Positions 54,667 to 64,000 of a stretch of 64,000 nt of DNA are shown piece by piece. The position numbers and the translations under genes were made by a program. The notes beneath the pieces were generated by a model. The model saw only the letters and a program-made list of their open reading frames with translations, did not search any database and was not told where the DNA came from. Origin of the DNA: Calothrix membranacea FACHB-236 (GTDB taxonomy: Bacteria > Cyanobacteriota > Cyanobacteriia > Cyanobacteriales > Nostocaceae); assembly GCF_014696315.1 (NCBI RefSeq), contig NZ_JACJPX010000010.1, positions 1 through 64,000 of the forward strand. The letters are read 5' to 3'. Each line of letters begins with the position of its first letter. Within the stretch, counting starts at the first letter, position 1.

Positions 54667-55935
54667 CTAAATCATTTTCCATGTACCCTTTTCTAAGTAA
54701 GTACATTCATCAGCTTGCCATTGATATTCGGGGCGCTCGAAATTATGCATACTGACTTCAAAATTGCAAATCCCCACCACGTTTTCTAGTAGAGTTTCAC
54801 TGCGCCGCTCAGAAAGCCATGTTGTTAAAGTATAGGAACCCATGTAGAGCCTTAATTTTGGTATCTCACATCGAATAATGAATGTCCCTGGTTCACGGCG
54901 AAATGGCGCTTGTGGTTCGTAATACCAAAATATACAAATAGGTTGTTGCAGAGAATTGACTATTTGAAAAGAAAACCATAAGGTTTCATGGGGTTGAGCA
55001 ACATGCAGTGCAAACTCAAAGGCAATTGGTTCTCCCCAACAGTGAATACCTTGCCCTTCTGAAGTCTCTACTTTTGCCCAGGCTACGTAGTTACCATTTT
55101 TATTAGCAGGTGCCTGATAATAGCCAGATTTGACTGCTTCGTCTTCATTACCTGCTAGATACAATTGCACTGCTTTGCCAGTATTGCCATCAAACTGAAC
55201 CTTACCTTTAGAAAGTAAGATACAACGCTGAGTTAACTGAGCGATCGCTTGCATACTATGGCTAACAAATAAAACTGTGCGGCCTTCTTTGGTGGCCACA
55301 TCCCCCATTTTCCCCAAGCACTTCTTTTGAAAGGAAGAGTCGCCTACAGCTAGAACTTCATCGACAATTAAAATCTCTGGTTCTAAATGAGCTGCTACAG
55401 CAAAAGCAAGGCGCACGTACATTCCAGAAGAATATCGCTTGACTGGCGTATCTAAAAACTTTTCTATCTCAGCAAAACCAACTATATCATCAAATTTCTG
55501 ACGAATTTGGGCTTTACTCATACCCAGAATAGAACCGTTGAGATAGATGTTCTCTCTTCCTGTTAGTTCTGCATGAAACCCTGTACCTACTTCTAATAGG
55601 CTGGCTACTCGTCCTTTAATAGCGATACGTCCCTTAGTTGGTTCGGTAATGCGGCTCAACACTTTTAAAAGTGTTGATTTACCTGCACCATTACGTCCAA
55701 TAACACCAATAGCTTCACCTTGTTTAATTTCAAAGGAAACATCATTTAGTGCCCAGAACTCTTCCCGATATGCATTGGCAACTTGTTTACCACTAGGTTT
55801 AATAAACCTTGTACTGAGCGATTTAGTGCCATCAGCAATTGCATCACGCAGAGTCTTATAACCAGAATTCTCTTTCTGATGGCTAATAATATATTTCTTA
55901 CTCAGGTTGTCTACATGAATTACACTATCAGACAT
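54667..55935 (-). CDS. wzt: Polysaccharide ABC exporter ATPase, Wzt type with C-terminal domain
   Basis: 422 residues. ATPase domain with Walker A GRNGAGKST (80-88), signature YSSGM (169-173) and Walker B ILIVDEVLAVGD (188-199). Residues ~255-422 form a beta-rich extension (WGEPIAFEFALHVAQPHETLWFSFQIVN) like the carbohydrate-binding C-terminal domain of Wzt proteins that recognise the finished glycan end. It lies 15 bp after the permease. It exports undecaprenyl-linked polysaccharide across the inner membrane. Start ATG 55935. Confidence 0.9.
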   Translation of the reverse strand: MSDSVIHVDNLSKKYIISHQKENSGYKTLRDAIADGTKSLSTRFIKPSGKQVANAYREEFWALNDVSFEIKQGEAIGVIGRNGAGKSTLLKVLSRITEPTKGRIAIKGRVASLLEVGTGFHAELTGRENIYLNGSILGMSKAQIRQKFDDIVGFAEIEKFLDTPVKRYSSGMYVRLAFAVAAHLEPEILIVDEVLAVGDSSFQKKCLGKMGDVATKEGRTVLFVSHSMQAIAQLTQRCILLSKGKVQFDGNTGKAVQLYLAGNEDEAVKSGYYQAPANKNGNYVAWAKVETSEGQGIHCWGEPIAFEFALHVAQPHETLWFSFQIVNSLQQPICIFWYYEPQAPFRREPGTFIIRCEIPKLRLYMGSYTLTTWLSERRSETLLENVVGICNFEVSMHNFERPEYQWQADECTYLEKGTWKMI

Positions 55936-55950
55936 CTGCTTTACTCCTTC

Positions 55951-56796
55951 CTAAATTACATCAGCAAACGTCCGTTCGGTTTTCCGAAAATACCAGATAC
56001 CTGTGAGCAGTAGAAACACAACTAATCCCATAGATAATATGAATCCTGGCAAGTAAATTTTTGAATTCCCACCTATAATTGCCCAGCGGAAACCATCAAT
56101 TACCCCTACCATTGGATTTAAAGAATAGAGCAAACGCCACTTTTCTGGTACAACGCTACTACTAAATCCTACTGGTGATATATACAGCCCAAATTGCATA
56201 ATAAAAGGCACAATGTAGCGAAAGTCTCGATATTCTACATTTAATGATGCTAACCACAGTCCTACTCCCATCGAAGCAGCAAAAGCAATACCAATAAATA
56301 AAGGTAATGTTAATATCCGCCAACTAGGGACAAAATTATACCAAGCCATCAAGCCCAGTAAAATCATGCCAGAAATCATAAAATCAACAAAGCTGACAGT
56401 TACTGCACTAATAGGTATAATCAGACGCGGAAAGTAAACCTTGGATATTAGGTTGGCATTACTAATCAAACTGTTACTACACTCACCCAAGGCATTAGAA
56501 AAAAACTGCCAAGGTAGCATACCAGCAAATACCAAAATGGGGTAAGGCACACCTTCAGAAGGTAATTTTGCTAGATTACCAAATACTACGGTGAATACCA
56601 CCATAGTTAAAAATGGTCGGATCAGCGCCCAGGCCATACCAATAAAGGTTTGTTTGTAACGTACTAGAATGTCACGCCAAGCAAGAAAATATAAGAGTTC
56701 GCGATAACGCCATAAATCTTTCCAATACTGCTGTTCTGTACGTCCAGCTTCAATGACTAGTTCTCGCTGATCGTCTGTAACTTCTTGGCTATTCAT
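55951..56796 (-). CDS. wzm: Polysaccharide ABC exporter permease, Wzm type
   Basis: 281 residues with six transmembrane helices of the ABC-2 type. Family motifs: RELLYFLAWRDILVRYKQTFIGMAWALIRPF, PYPILVFAGMLPWQFFSNAL, and FRYIVPFIMQFGLYISPVGFSS near the fifth helix, ending in YRKTER-like basic residues (YFRKTERTF). It forms the channel with the Wzt-like ATPase downstream. Start ATG 56796; 25 bp after the small zinc-ribbon-like gene. Confidence 0.9.
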   Translation of the reverse strand: MNSQEVTDDQRELVIEAGRTEQQYWKDLWRYRELLYFLAWRDILVRYKQTFIGMAWALIRPFLTMVVFTVVFGNLAKLPSEGVPYPILVFAGMLPWQFFSNALGECSNSLISNANLISKVYFPRLIIPISAVTVSFVDFMISGMILLGLMAWYNFVPSWRILTLPLFIGIAFAASMGVGLWLASLNVEYRDFRYIVPFIMQFGLYISPVGFSSSVVPEKWRLLYSLNPMVGVIDGFRWAIIGGNSKIYLPGFILSMGLVVFLLLTGIWYFRKTERTFADVI

Positions 56797-56821
56797 AAGA
56801 TTAGATATTGATTAAAGATTT

Positions 56822-57349
56822 TTAATGCTGACCCACAAAATGAAAATCTTTCATGCTTTTATAGCCAATTACTTTTGATTGCCTGCGAGTAAACTCGCCT
56901 ACAGAAGGATTTCCCTCAGGATGATCTACTCCTGTTACCTGTTGCCAAAGCTCTCTTGGTGCTAGTGAAAGTTCATAGCTACGCTCACCGCACCTATGGA
57001 CGTGATACCACTTGGTTTGCTGGCACTGGTCACACCAAAATGCCTCTAACCATTCTCTGTCTATTAATACAGCACCTTGATTAGCTACTAACATCAATGC
57101 ATTACGCCTACTGATGCCTCGCTGCTGCAACTGTCCTGCTTGGGTAGCATACAGCTGATATTTCTGGCTGACGCTATCTAGATAACAGCCGTGACATGGA
57201 CAGTAGATAGCACGTCGTTTTGAGCGTTTCCGATTTCGATCACACCTTCTCTGCAATTTGACCTCCCATATCAGTAAATAAACAACAAAATCAGGAAGGT
57301 TAGGTTTGGAGGGACTGAGATCAATTAGACCATCGAAGCCCATCTCCAT
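56822..57349 (-). CDS. Conserved-looking small protein with Cys/His zinc-ribbon pattern, first gene of exporter operon
   Basis: 175 residues; function not recognised. Two Cys clusters, CPCHGC (~50-55) and CDQC (~106-109), with HVHRCGERSY further on, suggest a zinc-binding fold. RRNALMLVANQGAVLIDREWLEAFWCD lies between. It precedes the exporter permease by 25 bp in the same direction, so co-transcription is likely. Could be a regulator or an accessory protein of the exporter (inference). Start ATG 57349. Confidence 0.65.
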   Translation of the reverse strand: MEMGFDGLIDLSPSKPNLPDFVVYLLIWEVKLQRRCDRNRKRSKRRAIYCPCHGCYLDSVSQKYQLYATQAGQLQQRGISRRNALMLVANQGAVLIDREWLEAFWCDQCQQTKWYHVHRCGERSYELSLAPRELWQQVTGVDHPEGNPSVGEFTRRQSKVIGYKSMKDFHFVGQH

Positions 57350-58036
57350 AAAATTGAAAATAATTTATTCAATTAATCTGCGCTCAAAATAGCTTTGCAT
57401 AAAAGCTCTATAAAAACAGATTTTATCAATGCAGTTGAGATATATTTTGTTCTAAGTAAATCCAGCCTCATCATTTAATACTAAACAGCTATTTTATTAG
57501 GGCAATTACCTAATATAAATTCAATCTCTCTTAAAATGTTACGAAATTAACTATAACATGTTTATTCAGCATAATTACATATTTTTTATATAAACAATTC
57601 CGTAATTTTTTGAAGTTTCATATAAAGTCTAAGAATGCTTCTAAGGGAATGCTTACCTAGATAAAACCTTCTAGATTAGGGGTTTTCCAAGGTCAAGATA
57701 CAAAATTAAAGCGATATTTTGTCCTATAATTTGGACAAATAATTGGAAAATATACCGATTCAAATGGGGCATTAGTTACTTGAAAAATATTACATAATTA
57801 TATGTTTATGTATTAGCTTGAATTGCTTTTTTAGATAGGAAATGAGACCTTGTAAATAGTAGTTACCAAGCTTTCTTATCTAATAATTTTTGGCTAAAAT
57901 TAGCTATCAACCTAATAAATGTACATAAAAAATTAAGTAAATGTAACTGTCCAATAAAAGAACAGAAAATGGTGATGATGCACTAGATAAAAGTAACCAG
58001 AAATTTAAACTATCAAGCCCCAGAATCAACAAGCCT
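57350..58036. other. 687-bp AT-rich gap without genes
   Basis: No convincing ORF, RNA or long inverted repeat; only a short GCTAAAATTAGC palindrome (57893-57904). It must hold the promoter of the exporter operon and the terminator of the GT4 gene at 58037. Confidence 0.5.
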
Positions 58037-59386
58037 TTATTTAGTACGGCTTTCTGGCATAGTTACCACACCTTCAGCAAATATCGCTTGCTGCAAAACA
58101 TCAAGGTATTGTTTAGATATGATTTTTGGTGTGTAATGCGATCGCAAATATTGACGACCTGACTTACCCATGCGCTCTCCTAGCTGCGGATCGTTACAGA
58201 GCAAGCGAATAAATTGAGCTAAACTATGTCCATCCCCATTGTCAAATGTGCCGCCACAGTTGGCTTCTGCAATCATTTCTCTTAAGTAAGAATCTTGCGA
58301 ACAAATTACTGCTATTGGTCGTCCTGATGCTAAAGCTGAGTACAACTTGCTAGGAACGACCATACTCTCTGAAGATGCATCTACACTCACTAGCGATAGA
58401 TCGCAAGCGGTTAAGGAATAGGGCAATACTTGCTGGTCTTGATAAGGTAAAAACAAGAAGTTGTTCAACCCCAATAGTTTTACTTCCTCAATCAGCTCGT
58501 TGCGTTTTGCTCCACCGCCAATGCAGACAAACTGGACTGGCTCATTATGGAGATATCGAGCAGCTTGCAGGATAGTATCTATGTCATGACAGCGACCCAT
58601 ATTACCGGAGTAAAGTACGGTAAATTTGTTAACAAGATTATACTTCCAAGCAAACCAGTTTTTATGCTTGTCAATTGGCTTAATCCATTCAGGATCTGCC
58701 CAACTGTGAATCACAGACACTTTATCAGCTACCTGTGGGCAATTGGCCACTACTCGTTGTTTCATACCAGGACTCAGCACTATGATCCCCTTGGCGTTCA
58801 ACCAAATCTGCTGATTGAGTTTTTGCCATAATCTGGTCATCCAGTTATGTTTTGAGATAACTCCTAGGGCGATCGCAATATCTGGATATAGGTCATATAG
58901 TATGCAGACATAAGGTAACCGGAAAAAAGTATGAGCTAGATATCCAATGATTGGTAAAAATGGGGGCGCTGTAGTCAACAACAATAGATTGCTGCGCCGC
59001 CAGCCTCTCATCAGATGGAGAGCTGCACGCAAGGTATATAAGACACCATTTATTGCTTTCCCACGAATTCTTCCTGGCCAGAGCTGAGCGGTGCGCGATC
59101 GCTGAATTCTCACTCGTCCTAAACGTTCAACAGAGGGAGCACTAGCTGATTGAAACGCATACCCAGGTTGGCTTGTAAAAACCTCAACATCTACTCCTTG
59201 TTGACCTAAATTTCTCACTAGTTCTTCAACTAACTGTCCCGTAGCTGCATAGTCTGGGGGGAAAAACTGAGTGATGACACACAATTTCAAGGATTTGTGA
59301 GTCTTAAAAGACAGCTGATCCTTTGCTTCTAATTGAGTAGAAATGGATGGAAAGAATTTTTGATTAATCCATTCATTAAGTCTCAT
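58037..59386 (-). CDS. Glycosyltransferase family 4, WcaI/WbuB-like
   Basis: 449 residues. After ~28 extra N-terminal residues the core starts SLKLCVITQFFPPDYAATGQL, typical of WcaI/WbuB-type enzymes. LLLLTTAPPFLPIIGYLAHTF and YVCILYDLYPDIAIALG complete the N-terminal half. The C-terminal half has FTVLYSGNMGRCHDIDTIL and the donor-site VVPSKLYSALASGRPIAVI. These add the second sugar (fucose, GlcNAc or similar) in colanic-acid-like repeats; specificity is unknown here. Start ATG 59386. Confidence 0.87.
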   Translation of the reverse strand: MRLNEWINQKFFPSISTQLEAKDQLSFKTHKSLKLCVITQFFPPDYAATGQLVEELVRNLGQQGVDVEVFTSQPGYAFQSASAPSVERLGRVRIQRSRTAQLWPGRIRGKAINGVLYTLRAALHLMRGWRRSNLLLLTTAPPFLPIIGYLAHTFFRLPYVCILYDLYPDIAIALGVISKHNWMTRLWQKLNQQIWLNAKGIIVLSPGMKQRVVANCPQVADKVSVIHSWADPEWIKPIDKHKNWFAWKYNLVNKFTVLYSGNMGRCHDIDTILQAARYLHNEPVQFVCIGGGAKRNELIEEVKLLGLNNFLFLPYQDQQVLPYSLTACDLSLVSVDASSESMVVPSKLYSALASGRPIAVICSQDSYLREMIAEANCGGTFDNGDGHSLAQFIRLLCNDPQLGERMGKSGRQYLRSHYTPKIISKQYLDVLQQAIFAEGVVTMPESRTK

Positions 59387-61383
59387 CGGCCGTATCCTAC
59401 AATGTAAATCTTGCTTTAAGGTGGTACTGAATCTATTAATTCACATGGAAATCAGCCTGGTTTTATCCCAGGTTAATGCATTAATCAACAGGTTGTAAAA
59501 GATAATCTATATGTACCTGCAGCTATATCTTCAAGATATACAATTCAAATTCCACAATTATCACGAACATACACAAAATAATTACAATTAACCATGTTCC
59601 CAAAAATTGAGTAGAAATAACTATTTACCTAAAGCTCCTAGCAAAAAAAGAATCTTAGTTAAAGGAATAAATAGGAATAGTAAGATTAGAGCTAATTTGT
59701 AAACTCAAGTAAAGTCTTCGTATCGTAAGGGTTTCAGGAATTTGAACTAATTAAGCCTTTATCCTGCTAAAGCTATACCCAGTAATGAATTGGGTGTCCT
59801 TAAGATTTTCTTTACGAATCAGCTCTTATGTTTGTTTACTAGGAAGTTTTTGTTATGAAGGCAGTTAAATCTATCTCATTCCTTCCTTCTCTAGCATGTT
59901 CTAAGAAATTACTTATCTATATTATAGGTTTTAGGGCTAGTGTTTGATTTGTGAAATTACTCGTAGATATAGGGAACATTAACTCTTAACATGGAACACA
60001 AAAGAAGGGAATTAGAGTTCTACGAAATGGTTTCAAAAATCAAACTGGATACCTAATCTTAGATACACAGTAATTGCTAATCAATTCTAAATTTTGTTCT
60101 CTTTATTCACATCATTGGTTTTGATTAATTATTTTCTATATTAGATGTATTTTTGGGTTAAAGAATGCTTCCAAATGACAGTCACAATTGCAAAAACTAC
60201 CTTTTTCAGTTGTTTTAGCAATCAATCAACTATTACAAACACTTAAGAACTTTAGGCTTGTAATTGCTCATTAAGTCTTACTTTCCCTACAATACCATGT
60301 TTCCAATTTACGTGCGTACTTCATCAGAAATTCATGATTTTCCAAAAAATCTTACACATAATCTTTATAAAATCACCATAATACCACTGATATATTTTTT
60401 ATAAAGTCATCTCGTGTATACAATATTACTATAAATATGAGTTGATATTTACCTAAGAAAGTTAAATTCAAGTCCAGTTATGGGAAGAATATCAGGCATT
60501 CCTCCAAACAGTTAAACTCATAAATTCGGCAAAAAAGTATCTATTTTTAATAATTAATGCAACTCAACAGTAGTGTATATACTCGATAAACATCAGGTGC
60601 ATACATTATGAACTCGCTTAAGTACATGCTTAAAACAAGTAATTTTCAATACTTAAAGAAGTATCTATCTTAGAGTTATTTTGGATAAAACTTACTGTCC
60701 TTAGGGGAGATTTATGAATAATATTTTTATCTTTGAAAATAAATTGCAAAACACAAATTACTTATATAAATTAATTGTTATATAAATTTTTGGTAAAATA
60801 ATATACAATTATGTTCGTGTACTACGTAAGTAAATAAAATTTATATATAGCCTTTTCAAATACTGTAAGGACAGGTCAAATTAAATGTCTGACAGCATAT
60901 TTTGGCAACATTCAACACTATACCAGAAGTACTAAAAATCATGAAGAGCAGTGGTAAAACTAGGGATCAAAAATTTATCTCTATTTCTAATAGAAAAATC
61001 TTACTTAAATATTGCCTATTATACTGAGAATAAAAACTGTATAGACTGAGCTTCTAATGAGCTTAGATGTTCAGAAATCAAATAAGATTTTTTATAGATA
61101 TTATGAACTTCATAAAATTAATGTATTAATACGTATGACACTGATTTATAATTTAATCGTTAAACTACTTATATAGTTGACAAAGGCTTGTCAAGTAAGC
61201 GGGTAGCACTCAGCCGATTTAATATATAGCCTTAACAATATACTGCCGAGGTCTTAACCTAGTCCCGAACCAAACTGTCTAGAGTAGGCTTTAGTTAAGC
61301 TGCTAGTTGCTGTACTATTGATAATTTTTAAAGTTGTTATCCGCAAATGTTACTTTTTTTTATTTAATAAATATTCATAAAAG
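59387..61383. other. 2-kb AT-rich intergenic region between divergent genes
   Basis: No convincing coding frame. It separates the minus-strand glycan locus from the plus-strand Wzc-like gene. Small structures seen: a TTGACAA/TTGTCAA inverted repeat (61177-61194) about 190 bp before the Wzc-like start, and an ACCCA/TGGGT hairpin (59777-59795). A somewhat GC-richer stretch lies at 61190-61320 and may be a 5' leader. No known riboswitch or RNA is recognised. Confidence 0.55.
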
Positions 61384-63555
61384 ATGGAGAATCAATCTTA
61401 TCAATTCTCAGATTATGACCGCAATAGAAACTCTTTACCAGCATCTTACCTGCCACAACCTGCTCCAGAATTTGAAGATTCAGGAAGTAGTTGGAGTTTT
61501 CGTGAATTTATCGGTCTGATCAGGCGAAGAACACTAATTATTGCTGGGGTTTCTACTGTTGTTATGTTAACTTCTGTAATTAATATGAAGTTAAATCAGA
61601 AGCAACCCGAATATGAAAGCAGTTTTCAGATACTAGTTGAACCTGTGAATGATGACAGTAAAGTACTGGATGTTGTCAAAGAAACTAACTCAAGTAATAA
61701 CAGTACTTTAGATTATGATAGCCAAATTCAGGTTCTCAAAAGTCCTGAACTTATGAGTAGCCTTATTCAACAGTTACAAGTTGCTTACCCAGAACTCAGT
61801 TATGACAATTTAATGACTGCTTTGCAGATTAATCGTTTAGGAGAAACCAAAATTATAGAGGTTAAATATCGTAGCACAGATCCTAAGAAGATTAAAGTAG
61901 TTTTAGACAAAATTTCTAGTGAATATGTAGATTATAGCCGAGAAAGACGACAAACTAAGTTGCGTCAGGGTATTCAATTTGTTGAAAAACAACTACCTTT
62001 TTTACAGTATCGAGTAGATCAAATTCAACGCGAATTGCAAATTTTTCGGCTTAATTATAAATTTAACGATCCAGAAGCTGAGGCAAAACAAATTGACGAT
62101 CAAATCGCTAAATTGTCGGAACAAAGACAAACTATTGATATGCAGTTGGGAGAAGCTCGCTCAAAGTTTGATATTTTTAAGGGACAAGACGGAGTTACCT
62201 CTATACTGAATACTCCGAATGCTGTTTTATATCAGCAAATACTAGCTCAGATTCGCCAATTAGATGCTCAGATTGTCCAAGAATCAACACGCTTGCAAGA
62301 AGACAATCCAGCTATCCAAAGCTTGAAGGATAAGCGTAACAGTTTATTGCCTTTGCTCCAGAATGAAGCACAGCGCTTTATGGATGCCAAACTATCAGAG
62401 ATAGCAACTCAAGTTCAAACTCTAGAGGTTCAGGGACAAGAGATAGACAAAACTATACAAAAACTTGAACAAAAACGTAAAAGATTGCCAGCCTTAGCAA
62501 GGCAGTATAATGCACTGCAACGAAAATTACAGATCACTACAGATAGTCTCAATCGATTTCTTTCTACACGCGAAACGCTTCAAATTCAAGTATCCCAAAC
62601 TGAGCTGGGGTGGCAGCTGCTTAATAAGCCAATTCAGCCCGAACAACCTGTAACTATTTCTAATATCAAACAAAGTTTACTCATGGCATTGGCTACTAGT
62701 TTAGCCGCAGGGATAGGGGTTGCTTTTCTTATTGACAAGGTTGACAACACATTTCATGGTGCCAATGAGATCAAAGATAAGCTGAAACTACCATTGTTAG
62801 GCAATATTCCTTTTGAAAAGCAACTGCATATTAGTCCGTCCCCTAGTTCTGAAGGAAATATCCCTTTAATCCGAATCCCAGATTTTCCCCCTGACAGTAT
62901 TCCTGGATTAGCAGTCATACCAGATCAGGACTACAGTAATCATTCTGTAAAATTTTTGGAAGCTTTACGAGTACTTTATACTAATATTCAACTTCTGAGT
63001 TGCGATCGCCCCATGCGTTCCATTACCATCAGTTCAGCTATGTCTGGCGATGGTAAGTCTACAGTTGCTTTCCATCTAGCTCAAATAGCTACAGCAATGG
63101 GGCAAAGAGTGCTACTCATAGATGCAAATCTGCGTCAACCTGTAATTCACAATCTTTCACACTTAAATAATCTCTGGGGATTAAGTAATTTAATTTCTAC
63201 AAATTTGCCTCCAGGAGAGGTAATTCGGAAATTTCCTTCTATGAGCCAATTATCGGTGATCACGGCTGGGCCCATACCACCCGATCCCACAAAATTGCTT
63301 TCATCTGAAAAAATGAAGCGCCTGATGGAAGATTTCCATAATACGTTTGACTTAGTAATTTATGACACACCACCCGTACTGGGTCTAGCTGATGCTAGCT
63401 TATTAGCACCAAATACTGATGGGATTTTATTAGTAGTTAGGATTGATAAAACAGATTCTTCCAAAGTAGAACAAACTTTAGATAACCTCAAAATTTCGCC
63501 GATGAATCTTTTAGGTATTGTTGGTAATGGGCAAAATAGCAACTTGAATGATTAA
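61384..63555 (+). CDS. Wzz/Wzc-type polysaccharide co-polymerase with tyrosine-kinase-like ATPase domain
   Basis: 723 residues. N-terminal Wzz domain with TM1 (~47-70: LIIAGVSTVVMLTSVINM), a long periplasmic coiled-coil region (~185-405), TM2 (~430-450: ALATSLAAGIGVAFLI), then a cytoplasmic BY-kinase-like domain. That domain has Walker A SGDGKST (Lys558), Walker A' LLIDANLRQP (usually DAD/DxD, here DAN) and Walker B VIYDTPP (~657-663). The C-terminus (VGNGQNSNLND) has no Tyr cluster, so autophosphorylation as in E. coli Wzc is not expected. It controls chain length or export. Start ATG 61384 with AAAG upstream. Confidence 0.87.
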   Translation: MENQSYQFSDYDRNRNSLPASYLPQPAPEFEDSGSSWSFREFIGLIRRRTLIIAGVSTVVMLTSVINMKLNQKQPEYESSFQILVEPVNDDSKVLDVVKETNSSNNSTLDYDSQIQVLKSPELMSSLIQQLQVAYPELSYDNLMTALQINRLGETKIIEVKYRSTDPKKIKVVLDKISSEYVDYSRERRQTKLRQGIQFVEKQLPFLQYRVDQIQRELQIFRLNYKFNDPEAEAKQIDDQIAKLSEQRQTIDMQLGEARSKFDIFKGQDGVTSILNTPNAVLYQQILAQIRQLDAQIVQESTRLQEDNPAIQSLKDKRNSLLPLLQNEAQRFMDAKLSEIATQVQTLEVQGQEIDKTIQKLEQKRKRLPALARQYNALQRKLQITTDSLNRFLSTRETLQIQVSQTELGWQLLNKPIQPEQPVTISNIKQSLLMALATSLAAGIGVAFLIDKVDNTFHGANEIKDKLKLPLLGNIPFEKQLHISPSPSSEGNIPLIRIPDFPPDSIPGLAVIPDQDYSNHSVKFLEALRVLYTNIQLLSCDRPMRSITISSAMSGDGKSTVAFHLAQIATAMGQRVLLIDANLRQPVIHNLSHLNNLWGLSNLISTNLPPGEVIRKFPSMSQLSVITAGPIPPDPTKLLSSEKMKRLMEDFHNTFDLVIYDTPPVLGLADASLLAPNTDGILLVVRIDKTDSSKVEQTLDNLKISPMNLLGIVGNGQNSNLND

Positions 63556-63725
63556 GATTTACCAGAAATTTGGTAATCTTATACGAAAATACATTTTTTA
63601 ACTATTAGTTTAGGATGGCTAATTGCTATACCATATATAGCAAACATGAGGCTATCTAATAATGAAATATAAGCTCTATATTTCGCAAATTAATTTTTAT
63701 TTAATTTAATAAAGTTCTATATAAA

Positions 63726-64000
63726 ATGACTCAAAATTTAGTTAGCTCAAAAGCTCATTCGCAAAATATAATTAATCTACTTACTCATCATGAAGTAGTG
63801 AAAGAAGCGGAAGTAGAATCTTCTGATTGGGAAGCAGAAATAGCAAAATTAGTTGGACTTGAAGAACATCTATCTGATATAGAAGAAGTTGCAAAACCAG
63901 GCTCTCTAGAAATCACGAGTACGCCTGAAGTAGCTGCTACTAAGCAATCTTTTTCCTCTAATCCTTTTACCAAACTGATTTTAGTTAGCACTGTTACTTT
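63726..64000 (+). CDS. VirB10/TrbI-like protein, N-terminal part (paralogue of the gene at 851)
   Basis: ATG 63726 opens a frame that runs off the window edge after 91 codons. It shares with the left-edge gene a Ser-Asp-Trp-Glu-x2-Ile-Ala-x-Leu-Val-Gly-x-Glu-Glu block, and SSNPFTKLILVSTVT, which matches SSNPFAKLGVVSTAT at the start of that gene's membrane segment. It lies 170 bp downstream of the Wzc-like gene on the same strand, so they are probably co-transcribed. Remaining domains are outside the window. Confidence 0.75.
   Translation, partial: MTQNLVSSKAHSQNIINLLTHHEVVKEAEVESSDWEAEIAKLVGLEEHLSDIEEVAKPGSLEITSTPEVAATKQSFSSNPFTKLILVSTVT

Noticed and set aside
61177-61205. TTGACA as a -35 element for the Wzc-like gene
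   Set aside because: No acceptable -10 sequence follows at 16-18 bp; the motif is part of a small inverted repeat.
1-64000. CRISPR arrays, tRNA, rRNA, intact insertion sequences
   Set aside because: No regularly spaced repeats, tRNA-like cloverleaf, rRNA or transposase gene was found by eye.

Overview
The window looks like chromosomal DNA of a filamentous, probably heterocyst-forming cyanobacterium (Nostocales type; inference). The supporting signs are AT-rich DNA with many GCGATCGC (HIP1) octamers, a heptameric tandem repeat and other dispersed intergenic repeats typical of that group, a caspase-like protein fused to a GUN4 domain, and cyanobacterial PEP-CTERM proteins. Genus cannot be fixed from the sequence alone.

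Almost the whole window is one very large extracellular or surface polysaccharide locus. Every gene from 4918 to 59386 lies on the minus strand, so it is read from high to low coordinates.

Left flank (1-6540): the 3' end of a metallo-beta-lactamase-fold protein, a VirB10/TrbI-like envelope protein, a frameshifted PEP-CTERM beta-repeat protein, and a caspase-like/GUN4 fusion whose catalytic Cys position is Ser.

Glycan locus (6819-44013): a carbamoyltransferase, an OafA-type acyltransferase, about ten GT4-type glycosyltransferases, several GT2 enzymes, a CgeB-like GT, an exostosin (GT47)-like GT, an HxRxGD fucosyltransferase-like GT, a PhyH-type dioxygenase, an AsnB-type amidotransferase, a Wzy-like polymerase and a methyltransferase. 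At its upstream end is a tightly overlapping sugar-nucleotide cassette: Gfo/Idh/MocA dehydrogenase, two DegT/StrS aminotransferases, an N-formyltransferase, an extended SDR epimerase/dehydratase and an unrecognised two-domain protein.

Secreted proteins and export (44279-59386): a second PEP-CTERM-like protein, a WbpD-like acetyltransferase, two giant secreted multidomain proteins sharing DUF4082-like and Big_5-like modules (one with a dimethylformamidase-like head, one with WD40 and deacetylase-like domains), and a Wzm/Wzt ABC exporter with a small zinc-ribbon-like partner. A WcaI-like glycosyltransferase follows.

Right flank (59387-64000): a 2-kb AT-rich gap, then on the plus strand a Wzc/Wzz-type chain-length protein and the start of a second VirB10-like gene, paralogous to the one at the left edge.

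Working model (inference): the Gfo/DegT/acetyltransferase set makes a 2,3-diamino sugar nucleotide. The formyltransferase, AsnB, carbamoyltransferase, acyltransferase and methyltransferase decorate it. The glycosyltransferases build the repeat unit. Wzy-like, Wzc-like and Wzm/Wzt proteins polymerise or export it, and the two giant secreted proteins and the VirB10-like proteins act in the periplasm or outer layer.
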